A stretch of DNA of 54,254 nucleotides from Clostridia bacterium (GTDB lineage Bacteria; Bacillota; Clostridia; Oscillospirales; Acutalibacteraceae), in the NCBI GenBank assembly GCA_017516745.1, contig JAFXBF010000025.1, positions 1 through 54,254 of the forward strand, in the 5' to 3' direction. Positions 7,654 to 15,666 of this stretch are shown here, one piece after another (within the stretch, counting starts at the first letter, position 1; each line of letters opens with the position of its first letter). A program made the position numbers and the translations under genes. Under the pieces are notes generated by a model. It was given only the letters and a program-made list of their open reading frames with translations, searched no databases and was not told the origin of the DNA.

Positions 7654-9960
7654 TTATTTTTTTTGCTTTGTCACTACTTTTTTACCGCATATCGGAAAAA
7701 TAACACAGAACGATAAAAATATTAAAGATAAACAGCTTATGATTATTCCTGCCTTTAACCCGGGTGTGTGAAATTCAAGGCTTATTTGTGCTTTTCCTTC
7801 GGGAACGATTATTCCCATCATACCTCCGTTGATTGTCAGAATTTCGGCTTCTTCGCCGTTTATGTAAGCTCTCCAGCCGTTGTCGTTAGGTATGCTGAAA
7901 TATATCAGCCTTTTCTTTTCTCCGCTTGTTACGCAGGTCAAGCCCTTTGAGGTCAGTGAAATGTCCTTTGCGGCTGTTGCTTTGCTGTTCTTACAGGCGG
8001 TTTTCCAATCAACGCTGTCTGTGTTTTCAAGCGAAGTTGCAATACCTTTCAGTTTATCGGCTGTTTCCTTGTCAACGATACAAGCCTTTGTCATCAGCTT
8101 AATACGCCTGTTGTTTTCGGCTTTGTTTGTTGTATAATCAAAACCCTCGTCAATTACAAAATAATCATAAATCCATCCGAAAGGCGTGTAGTATTCTGCA
8201 GGAGTACTCACGCCTTCTTTGCTTACAAGTGTTTCAATACTTAACAAGGTTTGTACAGCAGGGGAGTCAAAATACTTTTTTGAAGAAGCGTGCAGCGTAT
8301 CCTCGTAGCCGATAAGCTTGCAGAATTCAGCCGTTGCTTTTGATTTGAACGAGTGAAAAACCGTTGTACCGGGTGTATTTGCAACCACTGGGTAGTTGAC
8401 AAGCGAGTAGCTGTAGTCCGTTCTGCTTGAGTAAATTGTACCGTCTTTTACGGCAGCATCCATTCCGTTGTAGCTTTCCTCATAGCTTGAATCTGCAATA
8501 TCGGTTTCGTTTATAAAATACACACCGAAATTAAGCGTACATATAAGAATAACCGCAGGTACTACCTTTTTTGCCTTGTAAAGCCAGCCGTTTTTTATGC
8601 TCATAAAAAGCGGAACAAAGCTTAATGCACATAAGAAAACAAGCGTTAAGCTATATCTGAAATCTTCGAAATTGAATTTTTCCGTTATGCCTATATCGGT
8701 AAGATAATCGAAAATATGCGCAGGCAGTATTCTGCTTGCAAAGTCTTTGAGGACATAAGCTGCAAGCACCTTTGCAAGGATAGGGCAGCCGATAACAGCA
8801 AGTGCAATTTTGGTTATCGTTTTCACGCTTTTGCGGTATTCGGCTATGGCTTCGTGTTCTTCAATTATTTTAACGCTGACAAGTACTTGTATCAGCACAA
8901 ACGCATACCACCACCGTGTGTAGCTTACGTTTGTGAAAAGACTGAAAATGCCGTTGCCGAAAGGAACAAGCGTAAGTACAAACAGAAATTTTATCAGTCT
9001 GTAATACCATTCTCCGCTTTTCTTTCGCAGTGCCGTGAATGTGAAAACCGCACCGAAAAACGGCAGAAAGGCGTTGTTCGAATTGAAAACGGAATAGCGA
9101 AAGCCCATTGCGCTGCCCATAATTCCCTCACTCGGCAGAATTATTCCTTTGAGCGTTTTGAAAAGCTGCGGTATAGAGGAAAGCCCTCTTACAAAAGTGT
9201 CCGCAAAGCTGCCTGAAACCTTGTAGGTTTCAAGCAGGCTGAACGCAGACGGCAAAAGTATGAACATAGCGGAAAAACCGCCCAAAGCGTAAAAAGCAAT
9301 ACAACGCAAGGCTGATTTGAAATCGTATTTGCCGTATCTTATTCTGAAAAACATATATATCAAAAAGAAAACGGATGAAATAAAAAAGAAGTAGTAATTA
9401 ACACAAGCGTTGAGCATTACAGCCAAAGAGAGCAGAGGCTTTTTTCTGCCTTCAAGCACTTCATCCGTGCAGTAAAGCAAAAGCGGAAATACGGCTATAA
9501 CGTCAATAAAATGATAGAAAAAGGTTGAGTCAAGCGTGAATGATGAAAACGCATAAATCAGCGCTCCCGTAAAAACAAGGTGCGGTGTGCGTATGTGCTT
9601 TTTCAGGTAAAGCGAAGCTGTCATTGCCGCAACGGTAAGTTTTATTATAAGCATTACGCCTGCACCTAAAGCAATGAATTTTTCGGGTAAAAGGAATAAC
9701 GGCAGGAAAAACGGACTTGCCCAATTGTAAAACGAATATGTACCCAAGAAATTTGCACCCAGAAAAGTGTTGTGGCTCCAAAACGGTGCACCCGACAGCA
9801 GCATCCGCCTGCACTCCCGTATGAACGGTATCTGCTGGGTCATATAGTCACCCACAAGGTATAAATTGCCTTCGTTTGCAATGAGTACGGGCAATATGGC
9901 AATTAAAGCCATAACCAATGCTGTAATTCCGATTTTCGGTGTCAGATATCTTTCTTTCAT
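7654..9960 (-). CDS. YfhO-family multi-spanning membrane protein
   Basis: 768 residues from the ATG at 9960, with AAAGGA about 10 bases upstream; a GTG two codons earlier is less well placed. About a dozen transmembrane segments fill the first ~470 residues. The first is followed by a luminal-type loop with GDYMTQQIPFIRECRR, and an FLGTYSFYNWASP motif is also present. Both are characteristic of YfhO/GT-C-type proteins. A soluble extracytoplasmic domain (~470-735) and a final membrane helix with a KKVVTKQKK tail complete it. In Bacillus and Listeria, YfhO is needed for sugar decoration of lipoteichoic acid, using undecaprenyl-linked sugars. That role is assumed here by family. It appears to lie upstream in the same transcript as the glycosidase-like gene. 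Confidence 0.85.
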   Translation of the reverse strand: MKERYLTPKIGITALVMALIAILPVLIANEGNLYLVGDYMTQQIPFIRECRRMLLSGAPFWSHNTFLGANFLGTYSFYNWASPFFLPLFLLPEKFIALGAGVMLIIKLTVAAMTASLYLKKHIRTPHLVFTGALIYAFSSFTLDSTFFYHFIDVIAVFPLLLYCTDEVLEGRKKPLLSLAVMLNACVNYYFFFISSVFFLIYMFFRIRYGKYDFKSALRCIAFYALGGFSAMFILLPSAFSLLETYKVSGSFADTFVRGLSSIPQLFKTLKGIILPSEGIMGSAMGFRYSVFNSNNAFLPFFGAVFTFTALRKKSGEWYYRLIKFLFVLTLVPFGNGIFSLFTNVSYTRWWYAFVLIQVLVSVKIIEEHEAIAEYRKSVKTITKIALAVIGCPILAKVLAAYVLKDFASRILPAHIFDYLTDIGITEKFNFEDFRYSLTLVFLCALSFVPLFMSIKNGWLYKAKKVVPAVILICTLNFGVYFINETDIADSSYEESYNGMDAAVKDGTIYSSRTDYSYSLVNYPVVANTPGTTVFHSFKSKATAEFCKLIGYEDTLHASSKKYFDSPAVQTLLSIETLVSKEGVSTPAEYYTPFGWIYDYFVIDEGFDYTTNKAENNRRIKLMTKACIVDKETADKLKGIATSLENTDSVDWKTACKNSKATAAKDISLTSKGLTCVTSGEKKRLIYFSIPNDNGWRAYINGEEAEILTINGGMMGIIVPEGKAQISLEFHTPGLKAGIIISCLSLIFLSFCVIFPICGKKVVTKQKK

Positions 9961-10131
9961 AACCACGCAATCCTTTGTGTTTTTTATACACTAATTTTCC
10001 CGTAAATTAAGAAAGATATTTTAAAAGCAATATTAAATCTGTTCAAAGAATTATTAAGGAAAAGTAACAACTTACTAAATTTTTATTAAATTTATTGGCT
10101 GAATTGTATGTAGATTTATTTTGGGTTGTTG

Positions 10132-10140
10132 TGATATAAT
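10132..10140 (+). promoter_or_regulatory. Extended -10 promoter
   Basis: TG-A-TATAAT at 10132-10140 is a consensus extended -10 element about 33 bases before the rhamnosidase ATG; no good -35 box is seen. The region 9961-10131 is otherwise AT-rich without a visible gene. Confidence 0.6.
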
Positions 10141-10173
10141 CAACTCATAAACCAAGTATCGGAGGCAAAAAAT

Positions 10174-12498
10174 ATGAAACTCTCAACATCTTTTATTTAT
10201 GCTTCACCCGAATATACAACCTTTGAAAAATTCGTTCCCTCGCCGTATTTCCGCAAGAATATTGTTCTTGACAGTGTGCCCGAAAAGTGCGAAATCACAA
10301 TTTCAGCCCTGGGCTTTTACCGCCTGTGGATAAACGGTACGGAAATTACAAAGGGTCTGCTTGCGCCCTATATTTCAAACACCGACCACATTGTTTATTA
10401 CGACCACTACAGCATTGCCGAGTATCTTCAACAGGGTAACAACTGCATAGGTGTTCAGCTTGGCAACGGTATGCAGAACTGTCCCGGCGGCTTTATATGG
10501 GATTTTGAGCTTGCACGTTTCAGAAGTGCTCCAAAGCTCAGCTTCTGTGTTGAGTACGGCGACGTATCGATTGAGGCTGACGAAACTGTAAAAACCGCCC
10601 CCTCGCCGATATATTTTGACGATATCCGATGCGGTGTCAGATATGATGCACGAAACGAAATCGACGGCTGGAACAGCCCCGATTTTGACGACAGCGCATG
10701 GGCAAATGCTATTGTCTGCTCAAAGCCTGCAGGCGAATTGAGAATCTGCGAGGCAGACCCCATTCTTCCGACGGGCGAGGAGTACACGGCTGTTGATATA
10801 ACAAAGCGTGAAGCCGTGCCGTTTGACCCCGACCACCGTAAAATTAAGCTTATGAATCCGCAGGAAAAGAACGAGGCTTCGGAATACTGGGTATATGATT
10901 TCGGCGTCAACAAAACAGGCCATTGCCGCCTTAAAATCAACGGCAGACCGGGTCAGCGCATCGAGCTTCAGTACGCAGAATGCTTGAGTAAAGACGGCAA
11001 ACTCGACTACACAAACATTCATTTCTATCCCGACGGTTATTCGCAGAGAGATGTCTATATCTGCAAGGGCGGCGAGGAGATTTTTGAGCCGCCGTTTACA
11101 TACCACGGCTTCCAGTACTGCGGTGTAACGGGTATTGACGACGACCAGGCAACACCCGAACTGCTTACCTATGTCGTAACAAATTCCGATTTGAAGCGCA
11201 GAGGCGGCTTTGAGTGCTCGGATAAGGATGCCAACAGACTTTGCGAAATCACCACTGTTTCCGACCTTTCCAATTTCTTCTATTTCCCGACTGATTGTCC
11301 GCACAGAGAGAAAAACGGCTGGACGGGTGATGCCGCAGTTTCCGCAGAGCATATGCTGATGACTCTGACACCCGAAAAGAGCTTTACCGAGTGGCTTCGC
11401 AACATCCGCAAGGCTATGAAAGAAGACGGCCAGATTCCCGGTATAATCCCCACGGGTGACTGGGGCTATGAATGGGGCAACGGCCCTGCGTGGGACAGAG
11501 TGCTTACGTATCTGCCTTATTACACCTATCTCTACACGGGTGACAAGAATATTCTTGAGGAAAACGCTACTGCTATATTCCGTTACCTCAACTATATTTC
11601 TCTTAACCGTACCGAAAGGGGAACGGTTGATTTCGGTCTGGGCGACTGGTGCCCCGTGGGCGGCAAGGTCAAGCCCACCGTTGAATTCACAAGCTCGCTG
11701 TGCTGTATGAGCATTGCGGAAAAAGCAGAATTTATTTTTGATGTGCTCAATATGCCGCTGCAGAAAAAGTTTGCACGCACTCTTCACGACGAAATAAAGG
11801 CGGCTGTCAGAGCAAACCTTGTTGACCTTGAAACACTTACCGCCGATACCCGTTGCCAGACTGCACAGGCAATGGCACTTTTCCACAATGTATTTGATGA
11901 TTATGAAAAAGCAAGAGCCTTCAGAGTGCTTCTCGATATAATTCACGAAGGTGACGACCATATCGATTTCGGTCTTCTCGGCTCAAGAGTATTGTTCCAC
12001 GTGCTGTCCGAGTTCGGTGAATCGGAGCTTGCATACAAAATGATTTGCCGCAGAGATTGGCCGAGCTACGGCTTCTTCCTCACGCTCGGTGTCAACTCTC
12101 TGCCCGAGGATTTCCTCGATGCCGAATACAGCCGCAAGGATTCACTCAACCACCACTTTATGGGCGATATTCTCAACTGGTTTATCTCCAATGTTGCAGG
12201 TCTTAAGTATAACCCCTACAGAGATGACCATAAAAAAGTTCTCATCAAGCCCTCGTTTATCGAAAGTCTGAACTTTGCAAAAGCTTATTTTGATTCACCC
12301 TACGGTAAGATAGAGGTTGAATGGAAGCGTGAAAAGGCAGATGTGATTATTTGCCTTAATATCCCCGACAATGCACTCAACTGTGTTGTTGAAGCTCCCG
12401 ATGGCTGGTGCTTTGAGGATTCAACCGTTCACAAAACGGTTACGCATTCACGCTCAATAAAGCTTATCAAAAACGTTATGGAAATTCCCAATCCGTAA
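10174..12498 (+). CDS. Alpha-L-rhamnosidase, GH78 family
   Basis: 774 residues; ATG preceded by CGGAGG. It should remove terminal alpha-L-rhamnose from plant or bacterial glycans. Beta-sandwich regions fill roughly the first 330 residues (ISALGFYRLWINGTEI is the typical N-domain strand pair). The (alpha/alpha)6 catalytic barrel follows, with FPTDCPHREKNGWTGDA near residue 370, the diagnostic GH78 stretch holding catalytic acids. A C-terminal beta-sandwich ends the protein. No signal peptide is present, so action is probably cytoplasmic on imported oligosaccharides. It is somewhat shorter than many GH78 enzymes (often 850-1000). The AraC-type gene follows within about 30 bases, and a GPH-type sugar symporter is next, which fits a rhamnoside utilisation group. 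Confidence 0.9.
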   Translation: MKLSTSFIYASPEYTTFEKFVPSPYFRKNIVLDSVPEKCEITISALGFYRLWINGTEITKGLLAPYISNTDHIVYYDHYSIAEYLQQGNNCIGVQLGNGMQNCPGGFIWDFELARFRSAPKLSFCVEYGDVSIEADETVKTAPSPIYFDDIRCGVRYDARNEIDGWNSPDFDDSAWANAIVCSKPAGELRICEADPILPTGEEYTAVDITKREAVPFDPDHRKIKLMNPQEKNEASEYWVYDFGVNKTGHCRLKINGRPGQRIELQYAECLSKDGKLDYTNIHFYPDGYSQRDVYICKGGEEIFEPPFTYHGFQYCGVTGIDDDQATPELLTYVVTNSDLKRRGGFECSDKDANRLCEITTVSDLSNFFYFPTDCPHREKNGWTGDAAVSAEHMLMTLTPEKSFTEWLRNIRKAMKEDGQIPGIIPTGDWGYEWGNGPAWDRVLTYLPYYTYLYTGDKNILEENATAIFRYLNYISLNRTERGTVDFGLGDWCPVGGKVKPTVEFTSSLCCMSIAEKAEFIFDVLNMPLQKKFARTLHDEIKAAVRANLVDLETLTADTRCQTAQAMALFHNVFDDYEKARAFRVLLDIIHEGDDHIDFGLLGSRVLFHVLSEFGESELAYKMICRRDWPSYGFFLTLGVNSLPEDFLDAEYSRKDSLNHHFMGDILNWFISNVAGLKYNPYRDDHKKVLIKPSFIESLNFAKAYFDSPYGKIEVEWKREKADVIICLNIPDNALNCVVEAPDGWCFEDSTVHKTVTHSRSIKLIKNVMEIPNP

Positions 12499-12528
12499 TT
12501 TCTTGTGCCCGAGCTGAGGAAAAAGGAG

Positions 12529-13479
12529 ATGGTAAGCATTAACGGCGATTTGCTTGAAAAACTGATTGAAAAAACCAAGGACAGCCGTTCTCTTATTCAC
12601 AAAGGCGGTCTGGCGCTTTACAGCGGTGACAAAAAAATAGAAGGGGAAAGAGCGCTCGAAAAGGAACGCCTTATTGCCGTGCGTCCGGATCTTGGTAATA
12701 ATCACGTTCCCGAACACAGCCACGATTACGTGGAAATTATCTATATGTACCGTGGCAGTAAAACCAATATGGTCAACGGAGAAACGGTTGAACTCAACGA
12801 GGGTGAAATGCTCTTTTTGAGTCAGAACTGCAGGCACGAGAATATGCCGTCGGGCGATGATGATATTTCGGTTAATTTTATTGTGCTTCCTCACTTTTTT
12901 GAACGTTCGCTTGAAATGCTCGGCGAGGAGGAAACGCTGCTTCACCGTTTTATCGTTCAGTGTCTTCGAGGCGAAAGCGGCAAGGCGAGCTACCTGCATT
13001 TCAAAACGGCAGATGTTCTGCCGGTCAGGTATCTGACACAAACGCTGATATGGAATCTTATCAACGATGAGCCTAACCCGAGGAAAATCAACGAAACGAC
13101 AATGGGGCTGTTGCTTTTACAGCTTCTCAACCACACGGACGGGCTCAATTACAGCAATGACGGCAGCGGCGTTATTATTCACGTGCTCAAATACATTGAT
13201 GCGCATTTTGCGGATGGCAGCCTGTCCGAGCTGGCGGACTCTCTTTTTTACGATTTCAACGCCCTGTCAAAGCAGATTAAGCGTGTAACGGGCAAAACCT
13301 ACACGGAGCTTGTGCAGGAAAAGCGTTTGTCGCAGGCCTGTGTTTTGCTTACTACGACCGATATCGGTGTTGCGGAAGTTTCAAGGCTTGTCGGCTATGA
13401 AAACATAAGTTATTTTCACCGTCTTTTCTTCAAAACCTACGGTATGTCACCGAAAAATTACAGAAAGGTTAACAATTAG
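12529..13479 (+). CDS. AraC-family transcriptional regulator with cupin sensor
   Basis: I choose the ATG at 12529 with GAGG nine bases upstream (316 residues). A GTG at 12505 would add eight residues but lacks a ribosome site. An N-terminal cupin-like sensor (~50-130) carries PEHSHDYVEIIYMYRG and a HENMPSG strand. The C-terminal ~100 residues form a double HTH of AraC/XylS type: LSELADSLFYDFNALSKQIKRVTG, then VAEVSRLVGYENISYFHRLFFKTYGMSPKNYRK. It lies directly after the rhamnosidase, probably cotranscribed, and likely activates this group in response to a sugar. It ends at a terminator before the symporter. Confidence 0.9.
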   Translation: MVSINGDLLEKLIEKTKDSRSLIHKGGLALYSGDKKIEGERALEKERLIAVRPDLGNNHVPEHSHDYVEIIYMYRGSKTNMVNGETVELNEGEMLFLSQNCRHENMPSGDDDISVNFIVLPHFFERSLEMLGEEETLLHRFIVQCLRGESGKASYLHFKTADVLPVRYLTQTLIWNLINDEPNPRKINETTMGLLLLQLLNHTDGLNYSNDGSGVIIHVLKYIDAHFADGSLSELADSLFYDFNALSKQIKRVTGKTYTELVQEKRLSQACVLLTTTDIGVAEVSRLVGYENISYFHRLFFKTYGMSPKNYRKVNN

Positions 13480-13486
13480 AGCAAAT

Positions 13487-13517
13487 AAGGACACTTTTTT
13501 AAGCGAAAGGTGTCCTT
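13487..13517 (+). terminator. Intrinsic terminator after AraC-type gene
   Basis: AAGGACAC (13487-13494) pairs with GTGTCCTT (13510-13517) in a stem with a small bulge, followed by TACTTTTTG. Confidence 0.75.
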
Positions 13518-13527
13518 TACTTTTTGA

Positions 13528-13557
13528 TTGAACGTGTTAAAATAGACTGTGTAAAAT
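13528..13557 (+). promoter_or_regulatory. Probable promoter for the GPH symporter gene
   Basis: TTGAAC at 13528-13533 and TAAAAT at 13552-13557 are separated by 18 bp. A second weaker pair is possible near 13610-13645, closer to the gene. Confidence 0.45.
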
Positions 13558-13692
13558 AGTATTCTGTCATTTTTTCTGTTTATATTTTCCAAACGGCATC
13601 TTGTGCTGCCGTATTGAATTTTCAGAAAAAGTATGATAGACTGTTTTTATGGTTAATCACACGGCGAAAAATTTTATTTCAGGCGGTGAATT

Positions 13693-15225
13693 ATGGCTAA
13701 AGTAAAAGAAAAAAAACCGAAGGGCGGCGTCAAATTCGAGCAGATCGACTATAAGGGCAACCGCCGCTACGTCGGCAGTGTTGAAACGGCGGCTTATGTT
13801 CTCAATGATGCTGCTGCCAGCCTCAACATAAGCGATTTTAATGAACGTTTTATTTATGACGTAATAAAAATCGACTTCAACTACCTTGCGCTTCACAATA
13901 TGATAGCCACGATTTGGGATATTATTAACGATACCTTTATCGGCGTTATCGTTGAAAGAACAAGAACACGTTGGGGTAAGTTCAAGCCCTATATGTTATT
14001 CGGTCAGATACCTCTGATGATTATCGGCCTGTTCTATTGGGTAATTCCGTTTATCTTCCCGGGTACCTCTGCTACATACCTGCCAAAGCTGCTGTTCTAT
14101 TCGGTTATGCTTATGGTTCAGGAAACTGCCGGTACATTTACAGGTATTGCCAATACGGGCTTTATGACGACTATTACGCCTAACCCCGTTGAGCGTACAA
14201 GGCTTATCACAATGGCGCATCTTCTCTCTCATATTTTTGAAGATTTGCCAAAGCAGATATTCGGTATTCTTTACGACCTTGTTATTAACGATGTTGTCAG
14301 TTGGGAGCTTCCCAAGCTCTTCGCAGGCTTCGGCCTTGCGTGTGCAATTCTTGGTACTGTCTTCGTTATGTTCTTCTTCACCAAGAGCCGTGAAAGAGTT
14401 ATGCAGTCTGTTGAGCGCCCGAGTGTTATTCAGGGCTTGAAGGCTATTGTTACCAATAAACCGGTTCTTATTCAGGTTGTTTCTTCCTTCCTCAGCGGCT
14501 TTGGTGTCGGCACCAGCCGAACGAATTTCTATATCGACGTTATCGGTTCAATCACCTGGAAAACAATCGTCGGTATTCCTGCTTTCCCCGTAAAGTTCAT
14601 CAGCTACAGCTTTGTTGCTCCGCTTCGTAAGCGCTTCTCTACCAAGGCTCTCTGGATATTTGAGGATGCATGGACGGATATGCTTTGGCTTACCGTTTTC
14701 GGCATAGGCTCAATCAATAACAACTTTATGAAAAAGCATATCATACTCCCGATGATGGGTATTGAAGAAATCTTCGAGATGTGTGTCTATGGCTTACGCC
14801 GAGTTATTCCCAATGAAATTGTAAACGAGTCTATGGACTATTGCGAATGGAAGAACGGCTACCGTGCAGAGGCTATGACGGGTGTTGCACAGGCACTTAT
14901 AGCAAAGCTGCAGCACACGGTTATGGGCAGCGTTCAGTCTCTTATTTTGGGTAAAATCGGTTATCAGCAGGGTCTTAAGGTTGGTACCCAGAACGATAAG
15001 ACAAAGTGGTGGATTTTTGCACTCGGCACCGGTGTTCCGATTATTACCAGCTCGCTTGGTATTATTCCCAAGCTTTTCTATCCGCTTAACGCTGAAATAC
15101 GTAACCAGATGTATTCAGACCTTCAGGAGCGCCGTGACAGAATGGCAAAGATTATGTCCGAAGGCTCTGCAGAGGAAGCAAAGCTTGCTGCTCAGGCAGA
15201 AATCAACGGCGAATTTGTCAAGTAA
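13693..15225 (+). CDS. GPH-type (MFS_2) sugar:cation symporter
   Basis: 510 residues; the ATG follows AGGCGGTG. A membrane transporter with about twelve hydrophobic segments. The glycoside-pentoside-hexuronide family signature is visible: an early DIINDTFIGVIVERTRTRWGKFKPY-type region (D near 78, the RTRxGKFKPY motif near 95-105), a second NESMDYCEWKNGYRAEAMTG motif around 375-395, and KxWWIFALG before the last helices. These proteins bring in disaccharides or uronides with Na+ or H+. The family is usually 450-500 residues, so length is normal apart from a longer charged N-terminus and a C-terminal helical tail. Position after GH78 and AraC suggests uptake of a rhamnose-containing sugar, by inference. 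Confidence 0.85.
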   Translation: MAKVKEKKPKGGVKFEQIDYKGNRRYVGSVETAAYVLNDAAASLNISDFNERFIYDVIKIDFNYLALHNMIATIWDIINDTFIGVIVERTRTRWGKFKPYMLFGQIPLMIIGLFYWVIPFIFPGTSATYLPKLLFYSVMLMVQETAGTFTGIANTGFMTTITPNPVERTRLITMAHLLSHIFEDLPKQIFGILYDLVINDVVSWELPKLFAGFGLACAILGTVFVMFFFTKSRERVMQSVERPSVIQGLKAIVTNKPVLIQVVSSFLSGFGVGTSRTNFYIDVIGSITWKTIVGIPAFPVKFISYSFVAPLRKRFSTKALWIFEDAWTDMLWLTVFGIGSINNNFMKKHIILPMMGIEEIFEMCVYGLRRVIPNEIVNESMDYCEWKNGYRAEAMTGVAQALIAKLQHTVMGSVQSLILGKIGYQQGLKVGTQNDKTKWWIFALGTGVPIITSSLGIIPKLFYPLNAEIRNQMYSDLQERRDRMAKIMSEGSAEEAKLAAQAEINGEFVK

Positions 15226-15247
15226 TCAGTTTAGCATAGGCTTTTTT

Positions 15248-15272
15248 AAACTCCCGATTTACTCGGGAGTTT
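15248..15272 (+). terminator. Intrinsic terminator after the symporter
   Basis: AAACTCCCGA (15248-15257) and TCGGGAGTTT (15263-15272) are perfectly complementary around a 5-nt loop, followed by ATTTTTAT. Confidence 0.9.
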
Positions 15273-15328
15273 ATTTTTATGTCTTTGTTGTAATAACAAT
15301 AGAACGGGACAATTTTCGGTATTAAAAA

Positions 15329-15666
15329 CCGACATGGTGTCGGAATTTGTAACTATTTTGTAACTATTTGTAACCATTTTGTAACTTCCTTTTTTGGGAA
15401 ATATGTGTTATAATGTATTTGCAACAACGGACGGTTGCAGTTTTAGCTCCTTTAAAAATGAATATTTTGTAAACATTTCAAATTTCGTGTTACTTTTCGG
15501 CAAAAAACGCATTATTAAGTTAGAAGAAAATAATTTAAAACTGTTCTTCTTAAAATCTTTGAAAGGCGGTGAGTCCGGTGGTTTAACGCAAATACGGTTT
15601 ACGTCCGCAACGGCAATTTCTGTTTGCTGTGTTAAAACCGAATAATAATATAAAGGAGCTAAAGAA
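15329..15666 (+). promoter_or_regulatory. Complex control region and long leader of the lipase gene
   Basis: This 440-bp gap begins with a perfect dyad CCGACA-TGG-TGTCGG (15329-15343). It is followed by four direct copies of TGTAAC whose GTAAC cores start at 15349, 15360, 15370 and 15381, i.e. 11, 10 and 11 bp apart. An extended -10 TG-T-TATAAT lies at 15406-15414, with no clear -35 hexamer. The last repeat falls where an activator would contact polymerase. Transcription would start near 15421 and leave a leader of about 245 nt. In it TGCAAC/GTTGCA can pair near 15419-15438, and a GC-richer stretch occurs near 15566-15620. I do not recognise a known riboswitch. Confidence 0.6.

Noticed and set aside
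10720-11961. A 413-residue minus-strand ORF
   Set aside because: Antisense of the GH78 catalytic domain; no ribosome site or family motif.
12505-12528. GTG at 12505 as the AraC-type start
   Set aside because: There is no ribosome site ahead of it, whereas GAGG is correctly placed for the ATG at 12529.
15540-15640. A riboswitch in the lipase leader
   Set aside because: There is some pairing, but no match to the conserved cores of the classes I know (c-di-GMP, TPP, cobalamin, SAM).
15394-15645. An 83-residue ORF in the leader of the lipase gene
   Set aside because: It has no ribosome site, begins upstream of the likely transcript start and shows no protein-like pattern.
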